Origin: Trichocoleus desertorum NBK24
GTDB taxonomy: Bacteria > Cyanobacteriota > Cyanobacteriia > FACHB-46
Assembly: GCF_030409055.1 (NCBI RefSeq)
Contig: NZ_CP116619.1
Location: 1,521,628-1,585,627 of the forward strand
DNA: 64,000 nucleotides
Reading direction: 5' to 3'
The position numbers were made by a program, and so were the translations under genes. Within the stretch, counting starts at the first letter, position 1. Each line of letters opens with the position of its first letter. Positions 45,729-54,825 of the stretch are shown piece after piece. The notes below the pieces were generated by a model. It saw nothing but the letters and a program-made list of their open reading frames with translations, was not told the DNA's origin and made no database searches.

Positions 45729-47894
45729 ATGCTTGTTTGTCCCCAATGTCAGTTTGAAAGCCCCGATAGTAATAATTTCTGTCAGAAATGCGGTACTTCT
45801 CTAACTCAAAAAACTTGCCCTGAGTGTGGTAGCTCAGTTCCATTTGATGCCAAGCAATGCCCATCTTGCAGCACGACGACTGCAACTGTGTGGCAAGCGA
45901 TCGTTTGCGGACAAACAGCAGCCAAAGCCAAAACCGAAACAGATGATGTCCCAACTTGGGGCTACCTAGATGCAAAACAGCGTTACCAACTGCTAGAGCC
46001 TTGGCCCGCTAAAAGTGGGTCGCAACAGAATGTGGCCGTGAAGGTACTAGACTGTCAACCGTTTCAGATGTCGATCTTGGAAACGCTGTTTTATCAGGTT
46101 TACAGTGAAACTGAGAGTGACGCTGAGAGTGGCACTAAGGCCAATTCCGCAGCGACTGAAACTGCTGCTGAAATCAATACCGACGCAGCTTCTGAGATGT
46201 GGGTAGACGAGAACCAGCCCATAACTAGCGCTGTCACGAAAACCCCAACGAATCCAGAAGCTGATCTAGAAGCTGATCCAGAAGACACAGCCGCGATCGC
46301 AATTCCGGCGATCGCCGAACCCTATCTAGCGCTACAAGCAGAGTTTTATCACACCCTGCCTGGAGTACATGACGCTTGGCAACAAGACCAGCAGTCTGTA
46401 TTGCTGCTAGAAGATCGCTCTCACCTGCCGCTACTCGCTGATTTATGGTGTGAGAGCCAAATTTCGCCATTACAGATTTTGTATTGGCTGCGCGAGATTT
46501 CTGAGATTTGGGATGTCTTAGCAGCTTGGCATTGCTGTCAAAGCTTACTAGAACTGAGCAACTTGCGAGTCGATGAAGACCAAGTATTCTGTCTACAGCG
46601 CTTATACGGCGACCTTGACGGCACCTCTCCCACACTGCAAGATTTAGGCAAGTTCTGGCAGGAGTTGTTTGACCAATCGCAGCGCACTCAGGTCGCTTCA
46701 TTAGCCCTTTTGTTGCGTGACTTGCAAGAAGCTAGTATTCAAACAACCAACCAGCTCCGTGTCCGCTTACAAGCGATCGCCCAAGAACTCCAAAGCGCCT
46801 TTACCGCACCTATGATGAATCCCGAATTGTCTGCTCCTGACTTCATAGATGATGCTAGCCCAGAGAACCCAGCGGATAGTGTTTCCCCTCACACCCTGGC
46901 AGCAGACCCAGATAGCACCTTAGAGAGTACTCACAGCAGCCCCCCCAACCAGCTGTCTACTCTAACAGACTTGGAAGACAGTAGTGCCGATGACGCACCC
47001 ACCGTGGTCTTACCTATGCAACTAGTGAGCCTCGAAGATGCAGGCCGCACAGATATTGGTCGGCAACGAGAGCACAACGAAGACTATTTCGGCATTCATA
47101 CCAAACTGCACAAAATTGAGAGTCCTCAAGGATGCACAGTGCAAGCGAAGGGGCTGTACATCCTATGTGATGGCATGGGGGGTCATGCTGGCGGTGAAGT
47201 TGCCAGTGCGCTAGCAGCCAATACATTACGAGATTATTTCCAAGCTCTTTGGCTAGAGCCACAAAGTTCAGTAGCAGAAGTGGAGCGACGAGAGCAATCA
47301 CTACCGACAGAAGCAGAAATTCGAGAGGCCGTTCGTCTCGCCAACCTAGCTCTGTATGACATCAATCAACAAAATGCCCGCTCTGGCAGCGGTCGCATGG
47401 GAACCACCCTCGTTTTAGTTTTGATTCAAGGGACAACCGCAGTAGTTGCCCATGTCGGTGACAGTCGGCTCTATCGCTTGAGCCGCCGCCAAGGGTTAGA
47501 GCAGGTCACTGTTGACCATGAAGTCGGCCAACGAGAAATTCAACGAGGTGTTGAACCAGACATTGCCTATGCTCGCCCCGATGCTTATCAACTGACTCAA
47601 GCTTTAGGGCCACGAGATGAAAACTTTATTAATCCTGATGTGCAATTCCTTGACCTGACTGAAGATACCTTGCTGTTACTCTGCTCAGATGGTCTCTCAG
47701 ACCATGATTTGCTAGAGACCCACTGGCGTAGTCACTTAGAGCCTCTACTCAGCTCTCAGGCCAACCTAGAGCGTGGGGTGACTCAGTTAATCGATCTAGC
47801 AAATCAATACAATGGGCACGACAATATTACGGCGATCGCTATTCGCCTCAGAGTACGGCCTAATCTTGCCCAACTACGCCAATCTGCTAGTTGA
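45729..47894 (+). CDS. Zinc ribbon-PP2C-type Ser/Thr phosphatase
   Basis: The 721-aa protein has two zinc ribbons at residues 1-55 (CPQCQFESPDSNNFCQKC and CPECGSSVPFDAKQCPSC). A long acidic middle region (60-435) of unclear fold follows. The PP2C domain comes after it: TDIGRQREHNEDYFGI, YILCDGMGGHAGGEVAS, TTLVLVLIQGTTAVVAHVGD and SRLYRLSRRQGL, then LLCSDGLSDHD and NGHDNITAI. All metal-binding Asp residues are present. It should reverse phosphorylation by the adjacent kinase. The ATG at 45729 is used. Confidence 0.92.
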   Translation: MLVCPQCQFESPDSNNFCQKCGTSLTQKTCPECGSSVPFDAKQCPSCSTTTATVWQAIVCGQTAAKAKTETDDVPTWGYLDAKQRYQLLEPWPAKSGSQQNVAVKVLDCQPFQMSILETLFYQVYSETESDAESGTKANSAATETAAEINTDAASEMWVDENQPITSAVTKTPTNPEADLEADPEDTAAIAIPAIAEPYLALQAEFYHTLPGVHDAWQQDQQSVLLLEDRSHLPLLADLWCESQISPLQILYWLREISEIWDVLAAWHCCQSLLELSNLRVDEDQVFCLQRLYGDLDGTSPTLQDLGKFWQELFDQSQRTQVASLALLLRDLQEASIQTTNQLRVRLQAIAQELQSAFTAPMMNPELSAPDFIDDASPENPADSVSPHTLAADPDSTLESTHSSPPNQLSTLTDLEDSSADDAPTVVLPMQLVSLEDAGRTDIGRQREHNEDYFGIHTKLHKIESPQGCTVQAKGLYILCDGMGGHAGGEVASALAANTLRDYFQALWLEPQSSVAEVERREQSLPTEAEIREAVRLANLALYDINQQNARSGSGRMGTTLVLVLIQGTTAVVAHVGDSRLYRLSRRQGLEQVTVDHEVGQREIQRGVEPDIAYARPDAYQLTQALGPRDENFINPDVQFLDLTEDTLLLLCSDGLSDHDLLETHWRSHLEPLLSSQANLERGVTQLIDLANQYNGHDNITAIAIRLRVRPNLAQLRQSAS

Positions 47895-47971
47895 GTCACA
47901 AGCCTAAAACATAGCTCTTACCTTACAATAAAAGCCTAGATTGCTACCTGTCGCGGCAAGGATTTCCCGAT

Positions 47972-49204
47972 GTGGTTACCTTGACCTTATTAGACCTCCA
48001 AGCTCTGGTTCCCCCGCAACGCTGGTGTTTTGAGAACGAGTCAATGATTCGCATTGGCCGCTCTCCTGACAACCACGTAGTGCTCAATAGCACCCTTGTC
48101 TCTCGCTATCATCTAGAACTGCGACGAACAGACACGGCTGATCCCAACAGTTCCTGGGAAATAGTGAACCAAGGCAGAAATGGTACCTTCCTCAACGGAA
48201 TTTTAGTAACCCAAGGGCTGCTGCTAGATGGGTCTGTGTTGCAGTTGGCTCAGGGTGGTCCTACGCTAAAGTTTCAAATTCAAACCACCACCGCTCAACC
48301 CCATCGTCCTGCGCTGCTGGGGTGTCCTCACTTGGGCAATCCGCCGGACAACCTTTTTTGCATCTACTGCGGGCAGCCTTTGCAAGTAGAGCGGCAGATT
48401 CGCCAGTATCAGCTTCTGCGTCCTCTAGGGCAAGGAGGCATGGGGACTACGTATTTGGTCTGGGACGCAGCTCAAGCTGCGATCGCTCAAACGGCTCAAG
48501 GCCAAGCCAAGCAATCGCCTTTGCGGGTGCTCAAGGAAATGAATGCTGATATGGCCACGATCGCTAAAGCGCAAGAATTATTTGAGCGCGAAGCCCGAAT
48601 CTTGCAAACTTTACGTCACCCTGGGATTCCACAATTCTTTGATTACTTCGTGGAGGGTGGCAGCAAATACCTGGTCATGGAAATGATCCAGGGGCAAGAC
48701 TTAGAAAAACAAATTTATCAGCAAGGCCCGGTGAAACTCAGCCAAGCCCTAGAATGGATGATTCAAACCTGTCAAGTTCTGGACTATATACATAGCCAGC
48801 ACCCTCCCATCATTCACCGAGATATTAAGCCTGCGAATTTGATGGTGCGCCATCACAACCAACAAATTGTGGTATTGGACTTTGGCGCGGTTAAAGAATT
48901 TGGCACCCCGTTGGGCACCCGAATTGGAGCAGAGGGCTATAGTGCTCCAGAGCAAGAGCGAGGGCACCCCGTTACCCAATCGGATTTGTATGCGATCGCT
49001 CCAACTTTAGTATTTCTGATCACCGGAGAACCTCCCTATGGGTTCTATCGGAAGCGAGGCTCTGAGTACCGCTTTCGACCCGAAGGAATTCCCACGCTTA
49101 CACCCCGCTTACAAGCGGTGCTGGAACAAGCCACTCACCCGAAAGCAAGCGATCGCTACCAAACAGCCCTAGAATTGGCACAAGCGTTGGCTAGGTGTCT
49201 TTAG
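47972..49204 (+). CDS. FHA-zinc ribbon-Ser/Thr protein kinase
   Basis: The 410-aa protein starts with an FHA domain at about residues 20-105 (IRIGRSPDNHVVLNSTLVSR, GRNGTFLNG). Next is a zinc ribbon (CPHLGNPPDNLFCIYCGQ, near 115). The kinase domain has the glycine loop LLRPLGQGGMGTTYLVWD, the Lys in RVLKEMN, catalytic IIHRDIKPANLMV, the metal-binding DFG in VLDFGAVKEF, and YSAPEQERG. It is a complete active-looking kinase of bacterial Hanks type without a membrane segment. The start is a GTG at 47972. With the phosphatase and FHA adaptor it forms one module. Confidence 0.93.
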   Translation: MVTLTLLDLQALVPPQRWCFENESMIRIGRSPDNHVVLNSTLVSRYHLELRRTDTADPNSSWEIVNQGRNGTFLNGILVTQGLLLDGSVLQLAQGGPTLKFQIQTTTAQPHRPALLGCPHLGNPPDNLFCIYCGQPLQVERQIRQYQLLRPLGQGGMGTTYLVWDAAQAAIAQTAQGQAKQSPLRVLKEMNADMATIAKAQELFEREARILQTLRHPGIPQFFDYFVEGGSKYLVMEMIQGQDLEKQIYQQGPVKLSQALEWMIQTCQVLDYIHSQHPPIIHRDIKPANLMVRHHNQQIVVLDFGAVKEFGTPLGTRIGAEGYSAPEQERGHPVTQSDLYAIAPTLVFLITGEPPYGFYRKRGSEYRFRPEGIPTLTPRLQAVLEQATHPKASDRYQTALELAQALARCL

Positions 49205-49236
49205 TCGATTGCTCTTCGCCTATCAGTCTTTATTTA

Positions 49237-49470
49237 TCAATCTTCGTCCCAAGCTTCAACCTCTAATAGGTCGTTGACTGGATCTTGCATAGTGAAGTCG
49301 TAAGCTTGGAGTTCTTGCTTCCAGTAGGGCCACTCGTCGCCATAAAGAAAGGCAATTTTCCATATGCTGTCCGTTGGTTTAATCAGATTCGACTCCACCA
49401 GCGAGCGCACCTGACGCTGCAACTTCACCATCGGCTGAATAACCTGTTGGTTCATAACACTTTTCGTCAT
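49237..49470 (-). CDS. DUF4327-like small protein
   Basis: The 77-aa soluble protein has a helix VKLQRQVRSLVESNLIKPTD, then IWKIAFLYGDEWPYWKQEL and FTMQDPVNDLLEVEAW, the layout of DUF4327 found in cyanobacteria. The ATG at 49470 is used; a second at 49455 is possible, while the frame extends to a TTG at 49485. Function unknown. It is convergent with the kinase gene, 32 bases apart. Confidence 0.7.
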   Translation of the reverse strand: MTKSVMNQQVIQPMVKLQRQVRSLVESNLIKPTDSIWKIAFLYGDEWPYWKQELQAYDFTMQDPVNDLLEVEAWDED

Positions 49471-49630
49471 CGATAAATTTTGCAAATACTTCTAATCAGC
49501 AACTTCCCAGATAAAATCAGCACCTACGCGTAGATCTCCGTGCTGAGGGAAAGTCTTATTCCAATTTCTTAATATAGCACAAGTGTTAGAAAGCGCCAGC
49601 CCTTAGCGAAAAATTTTCAAGTGACCTAAC

Positions 49631-50548
49631 TTAATTGGCAATCGCAGTATCTTCTGGATAAGTGCGAGTGCTGGGAGCCAGTGTAATTAAGTCTTCGATA
49701 TTGAGGAGCATGGTGCTACAAATAGCGTCTAGCGGTAGGTCATTGGGATCGCGACCAAAGGGATTCTCAATTTCGATGCCAATTTCTTCAATACCAAACA
49801 AAGTAAAGCTAATCAGCGCCACGATGGGGCCTGTAAACCAGCCAATCTCTCTCACAAGGGGGAAGGGCAACAAGAGGCAATAAATTAGTAGCAACTGTTT
49901 TAAGTGAATGGCATAAGCCAATGGGATCGGAGTTTTAAGAATCCGCTCGCACCCCCCTAAGGCGATAACCATTTCATCGAGTAGCCGATGCATATTAGCC
50001 AGTTGGTAAGGGTTCAGGCGATCGCAACTGAATTGGTCTTGGAGATAATCCCCAATCCAGAAGGCAACCTCTAGCGGGGGATGGTTCATTTCCTGAAGCT
50101 TGAGGTATTGCGATCGCTGCATCAAAGGCTCTAGTTCGCTGTTAACGGGTTCTTGGCGCAGATGCAGTTTAGTGGTTACGGCGAAAGCAACGAGTAGGCG
50201 TAGAGCCGCAACTTTGTTGGTACGGTCTTGCGGACTTTCCTCCACCACCCCAATCCAAATTTGACGGGCCAGATTTCGCACCGTATTGACCAGACTACCC
50301 CAGCACTTACGCCCTTCCCAGAAGCGCTCGTAGGCAGTGTTTGTCCGAAACACCAGCAACAAGCCCAGGACAATGCTAGGAATTACATTGGCAAAAATTG
50401 GCTGGGCGACGGGTAAACCGAAGTAAAACAAAATAGAAATGAAAACGCCAAAAAAACCACATAATAGGGTGCGAGGAAAGACAGACGGAATGACTGAACC
50501 TTTAAGCTGCAAAGCCATTCGCAGCCAACGTCGCTTTTCCATTGCCAT
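49631..50548 (-). CDS. Bestrophin-family anion channel
   Basis: The 305-aa integral membrane protein has family blocks LRMALQLKGSVIPSVFPRTL, VLGLLLVFRTNTAYERFWEG and RKCWGSLVNTVRNLARQ. The C-terminal signature is FTLFGIEEIGIEIENPFGRD, then NDLPLDAIC, which places it in the bestrophin/UPF0187 family. These assemble as pentameric chloride/bicarbonate channels; in phototrophs some sit in the thylakoid and tune ion balance. Four hydrophobic segments are seen. It starts 31 bases downstream of the rnhA stop. Confidence 0.9.
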   Translation of the reverse strand: MAMEKRRWLRMALQLKGSVIPSVFPRTLLCGFFGVFISILFYFGLPVAQPIFANVIPSIVLGLLLVFRTNTAYERFWEGRKCWGSLVNTVRNLARQIWIGVVEESPQDRTNKVAALRLLVAFAVTTKLHLRQEPVNSELEPLMQRSQYLKLQEMNHPPLEVAFWIGDYLQDQFSCDRLNPYQLANMHRLLDEMVIALGGCERILKTPIPLAYAIHLKQLLLIYCLLLPFPLVREIGWFTGPIVALISFTLFGIEEIGIEIENPFGRDPNDLPLDAICSTMLLNIEDLITLAPSTRTYPEDTAIAN

Positions 50549-50579
50549 GCAGCTTTAACGTTGTAATAGTTACATCCAG

Positions 50580-51521
50580 CTAGTCTACCCGTTCTAACTG
50601 CCAAAGAATCTGGTTGCCTTCCCGACGCACCCGTGAGACCACCCAGTTGCGCCAAACCCAGTTATCACCTCGGCTGGTGACGGCGCTGGCATTGACATCC
50701 ATTAAGTCTGCCAACTCGGAACTACTAATTAGATAGCCTTGCTTGGCGATCTCATCTGAGATGCGGAGCGTTTCAATTAAGTTGCGGAGTTGGGCAACGC
50801 GAACCTCGCGGGGCAAGTTATCGAGGTTTTCTACAGGAGCGGGGGCAATGGAATCGGTCATGGTCACATCCATCGTAGAAAGCTCAGCAAGATTGACACT
50901 GGATTGTACGGTGTTGGGGCTAGCAATGTCAGTTGTGTCTGATTCAGATGTGGTAGTTGTGGGCAACCCTGAGGCTGTAGTCGCGACTAAGGCTAATTGT
51001 CGATCTTTCGCATCATGAGAAGCATTATGAGAGTTGGATGTTTGCGGCGATCGCTGCTTGAGGGCAACGGGCTTGCCTAAGGAAAAGCTACGAGCGATCA
51101 CATCGCAGCGCTCATTCCCTACATCTCCGGCATGACCGCGAACATATCGCCACTCTACCTGTTTCGAGTTCAGTTCATCTAGGGTTTGCCACAAATCTTG
51201 GTTCAAAACGGCTTTGCCTTGCGCGGTTTTCCACCCTTTTTTCTTCCAACCTGCGACCCATTTGGTCACGCCGTTCTTGACGTATTCGCTATCGGTGTAG
51301 AGGGCGATCGGTTCTGACTGTTTGGCGGTGGCAAGAAATTCTAAAGCGGCGATCGCGGCTTGCATTTCCATGCGGTTGTTGGTGGTCGCTGCTGCTCTGC
51401 CGCCGAGTTCTTGCAGTGAGCCGTCGGTGAAGTAAACGACAACGCCCCAACCCCCAGGCCCAGGATTGCCAGAGCAAGCTCCATCGGTGTAAATGCTTTG
51501 AATTTTGGCAGAGTCAGGCAT
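50580..51521 (-). CDS. rnhA: Ribonuclease HI with a C-terminal DNA-binding-like extension
   Basis: The 313-aa protein has RNase HI at residues 5-150. It has the first catalytic Asp in IYTDGACSGNPGPGG, Glu in NNRMEMQAAIAAL, Asp in IALYTDSEYVKNGV, and HAGDVGNERCD with the last His and Asp. It degrades RNA in RNA-DNA hybrids. E. coli RNase HI has 155 aa. Here a linker rich in S/T (160-225) and a C-terminal helical domain (VRVAQLRNLIETLRISDEIA, SSSELADLMDVNASAVTSRG) follow. The extension resembles a winged-helix or helix-turn-helix unit. The ATG at 51521 is used; a TTG at 51539 is also in frame. Confidence 0.9.
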   Translation of the reverse strand: MPDSAKIQSIYTDGACSGNPGPGGWGVVVYFTDGSLQELGGRAAATTNNRMEMQAAIAALEFLATAKQSEPIALYTDSEYVKNGVTKWVAGWKKKGWKTAQGKAVLNQDLWQTLDELNSKQVEWRYVRGHAGDVGNERCDVIARSFSLGKPVALKQRSPQTSNSHNASHDAKDRQLALVATTASGLPTTTTSESDTTDIASPNTVQSSVNLAELSTMDVTMTDSIAPAPVENLDNLPREVRVAQLRNLIETLRISDEIAKQGYLISSSELADLMDVNASAVTSRGDNWVWRNWVVSRVRREGNQILWQLERVD

Positions 51522-51610
51522 GAGAAACGCACAACGCAAAGGATGATCTTAATCGAAGATCTGACCAATTCTGAACAATAGAGATGGGCGATCGCACCCC
51601 ACCTGATCTT

Positions 51611-54481
51611 CTATCGCTCTCTTGCCGTTTGGCTTAAGGGAATCTCGATCACAAGTTCGGTGCCTTCGCCGGGAGCTGAGATGCACTTCAGATTGCCACC
51701 GTGTTTCTCAGTGATGATGCCATAGCTAATTGATAAACTTAAGCCAGTACCTTTGCCGATCGCTTTGGTTGTAAAGAAAGGATCGAAGAGCCGAGACTGG
51801 AAATGCAGTGGAATTCCTGGCCCATTATCAGCAATGCTAATTTGCACTTGTTGATTTTCTGTCATCCGGGTGCGAATGCGAATGGTGCTAGGCTTTGGTT
51901 CTCGCGTGGCTAAGGGGTGTTGCTTGTCATACTCCTCTAAAGCATCGATCGCATTGGTCAGAATATTCATAAACACTTGGTTGAGCTGCCCCGCATAGCA
52001 TTCCACCAAGGGCAAATCGCCGTAATCTTGCTCAATTTGGATCACAAACTGGTCAGACTTCGGCTTTAAGCGATTTTGCAAAATCATCAGCGTACTTTCC
52101 AGGCCAGTATGAATATCAATCGCTTTCATATCCGCCTCGTCCATGCGCGAAAAGTTTCGCAAAGCTAAGACAATTTTTTGAATTCGCTCTGTGCCTACCT
52201 GCATCGAATTCAGCAATTTGGGTAAATCTTCAACCAGAAACTCCAAGTCGATCGTGTCGATCTCAGCCTCAATCTCTGACACCGGATGCGGATAATGTTT
52301 TTGGTAAAGTCGAATTAAATCGAGCAAGTTTTGGGTGTAATCATCAGCATGGCGCAGGTTGCCATGAATAAAATTCACGGGGTTATTGATCTCATGGGCC
52401 ACCCCTGCCACCAGTTGCCCTAAAGAAGAGAGCTTTTCGGTTTGAATGAGTTGAGCTTGGGTTCTTTGCAATTCCCGCAGCGTCTTTTCTAGGGCTTGGT
52501 TCTGCTGTCTAGATTGCGCTTCTGACTGGCGCAGAACTACTTCAGCTTGCTGACGCTCCGTGATGTCTCGCAAAATCACTACATACTCTCTGAGTTGAGA
52601 ATTAACGCGATCGCTAACGGAAACATCTAACAACTTGGTTTGGGCAGCCTGTATCAACCTTTGCTCACTGCGAATCGCCCAATGCTGCGGATACTCAGCT
52701 AGACCCGCCAAATATTGGCTCAAAGGATGCCCTAACACCTCTCGTGGCTTCATTTCGAACAAACCTGTAGCGGCTGGGTTCAAGCGCTGAATCACCCCAG
52801 CTTCATCTACGACCACGATGGCATCTTGAGCAATATTAAAGAAATGCTCTGCCGCTTCCTGCGCTTCCATCACCTCTGCCACTTGTGGCAAACTAGTCCA
52901 GCAAGCGATCGCAACTCCGACAAAGGCGATCGCCAGCAGCAGTACCACAAACAAATTGGCATTACTTTCAAAAGCAATACCATCCAGTAAAGCCCGCACT
53001 CCCCAACCAATCGTCAGCGCACTACAAATGAGCAAGATCAGAACACAGATCTGCGTCAGCATCAAGTCTGAGACTTGCCGATTGGGCCGCCTTTGATAGC
53101 GCCGTATCCACCATTCCGCTCGTAACCCAGGAATTGCTGTCCGACGTAGCCCTTGATCCAGTAGCAAAATACTGATGGGCAACAGCAGCCCCATAAACAG
53201 GTCTTGCCCATTCCAGGCCAGCCCCCCTATCACTAACACCAAAGCTTCTACGATGCAAAAGACCAGAGACCAGCGCGGCCACAAGGCTTCTGGATGTCCT
53301 TGCCGTAGCCACATGCCCAAATGAATGCCAATCATGCTGCTCAGGTAGCCTGTCCCCGTCACCATGACCACTCTGGTCACATCTCCCCAGATCAGGCAGG
53401 CCACACTCAAAAGCCCTGTAAAAGCCAAACTCGGCCCCAATACACCCCGCCGAGAAACCACCCCGAACACAGGAGCCAAGTAGCCATCTAAGGAAAGTTG
53501 ATATAAAACTCGCGGCGCATTAGAGACAGCAGTCGCAGAACTGAGTAAACATCCAGAGGCGATTAGAAAGGTGACTAAAACTTGGGCTTTTTGACCCCAA
53601 AAAGGTTGAGCCGCTGCAACTAAATTCAAAAAGGCGCTGTCTCCCACGCCTGTTGCAGGGGTCAAGCGCATCAGAACCCAGGAGCCACCGATATAAACAA
53701 TGGGTAGAAACCAAGCTGCAAACGACAACCATCGCAGCGTAGAAGCAGGACGACGGCTATCTGCCACAAAAGAAGAAGCAGTCTCGCAACCATACACCGC
53801 ATAGATCGCCACAAAAACCCACTTAGTCCAATCTCGCAGATCCAAGCTAGACCACTCTGTTGGCAACAGCCCTGGCGTATTGGGAGCGAGGGTTAACCAG
53901 CCACAGCCTTGGACACAAAACGCCAACAAGAAACCAATAGCGGGTAGCACAAAAAATAGATGCAGAATGCCTAAAGCCCGCGTGCCACTGAAGGCCACAA
54001 TAAAGGGAATAGCTGTAAAAATTATTTTTAGAGCGGTTTCTGGACAAACCAGACCCAGCGGTTCTAAGTTAGTTTTGATTAAATCGGTCAGAATGATGGC
54101 ATTCATAGCGGGCACCGATACCCAACCCAGCCAATAGCCGATCGCTACATATTGAGCTAAGCCCGGATAATGCTTCAGGAGCCGAGTTGTATAGTTGGGC
54201 GTCCCACCCGAAACGTCGGGCCAGCGAGTGCCCAAATGCTTCACCTGGAGATTTAGCATCACACCCACAAGGGCAGTGGGTATCCACACCCAAAGGGCTT
54301 GGGGACCTAAGGCTAGATGCATAGCAGGAGCCGTCCCTAACCACAACAGCAGCCCACTAAGGCCAAATCCCCCTGTTTCGAGAGAACTCAGACTACGGGT
54401 GAGGCGAAAAGAGGCATTTAAGCTGGGATCGGTACGACCAGAACTGTCCATGAAACACTGCTTAATCAACAGGCGAAACAT
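51611..54481 (-). CDS. APC-family permease fused to a PAS sensor histidine kinase
   Basis: The 956-aa protein has residues 25-460 forming a complete amino acid/polyamine permease-like domain (LSSLETGGFGLSGLLLWLG, GGTPNYTTRLLKHYPG, VFVAIYAVYGCETASSFVAD, SNAPRVLYQLSLDG). Two more membrane segments follow at about 475-535. A PAS domain comes next (HFFNIAQDAIVVVDEAGVIQ, near 550), then a coiled coil, HisKA with the phospho-acceptor in AGVAHEINNPVNF (near 695), and HATPase_c (NQVFMNILTNAIDAL, DNGPGIP, GKGTGLSLSISYGI). It likely couples substrate binding or transport to phosphorelay, as CbrA does with a different carrier family. No response regulator is adjacent. Confidence 0.88.
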   Translation of the reverse strand: MFRLLIKQCFMDSSGRTDPSLNASFRLTRSLSSLETGGFGLSGLLLWLGTAPAMHLALGPQALWVWIPTALVGVMLNLQVKHLGTRWPDVSGGTPNYTTRLLKHYPGLAQYVAIGYWLGWVSVPAMNAIILTDLIKTNLEPLGLVCPETALKIIFTAIPFIVAFSGTRALGILHLFFVLPAIGFLLAFCVQGCGWLTLAPNTPGLLPTEWSSLDLRDWTKWVFVAIYAVYGCETASSFVADSRRPASTLRWLSFAAWFLPIVYIGGSWVLMRLTPATGVGDSAFLNLVAAAQPFWGQKAQVLVTFLIASGCLLSSATAVSNAPRVLYQLSLDGYLAPVFGVVSRRGVLGPSLAFTGLLSVACLIWGDVTRVVMVTGTGYLSSMIGIHLGMWLRQGHPEALWPRWSLVFCIVEALVLVIGGLAWNGQDLFMGLLLPISILLLDQGLRRTAIPGLRAEWWIRRYQRRPNRQVSDLMLTQICVLILLICSALTIGWGVRALLDGIAFESNANLFVVLLLAIAFVGVAIACWTSLPQVAEVMEAQEAAEHFFNIAQDAIVVVDEAGVIQRLNPAATGLFEMKPREVLGHPLSQYLAGLAEYPQHWAIRSEQRLIQAAQTKLLDVSVSDRVNSQLREYVVILRDITERQQAEVVLRQSEAQSRQQNQALEKTLRELQRTQAQLIQTEKLSSLGQLVAGVAHEINNPVNFIHGNLRHADDYTQNLLDLIRLYQKHYPHPVSEIEAEIDTIDLEFLVEDLPKLLNSMQVGTERIQKIVLALRNFSRMDEADMKAIDIHTGLESTLMILQNRLKPKSDQFVIQIEQDYGDLPLVECYAGQLNQVFMNILTNAIDALEEYDKQHPLATREPKPSTIRIRTRMTENQQVQISIADNGPGIPLHFQSRLFDPFFTTKAIGKGTGLSLSISYGIITEKHGGNLKCISAPGEGTELVIEIPLSQTARER

Positions 54482-54825
54482 CTAGGTAGTGTTCCCTAAG
54501 CTCGCAAGCCCCAACATGAAAGTTGTCAAAGAAACTTAATTTAGTTGCTTGCCACTGCGATCAAAATGAGATCAAAACTGGTAGCTATTCTAAGCGGGGC
54601 GATCGCACCTCTCACACAATCTCGAAATCACCACGATAAAATAAACTAAAACGCTTGTACTACTAAACTCTTCAAACCATCTTCTGTGGCTTACCGTTTG
54701 GCCACACGGAAACCTTACGCTCAAACTGTAGGATTGCAGTGGTTAGAGTATAGAACTCTATATAATATCTGCTCTGCCCTTACCGCAAATTTTGACTCCA
54801 GAGCTTTGGGACTGCCCTTAAATCG
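54482..54825. other. Divergent promoter gap between the permease-kinase and dnaX
   Basis: 344 bases between divergent genes. Short in-frame ORFs are present but lack family features. No specific promoter motif or RNA gene is recognised. Confidence 0.5.
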
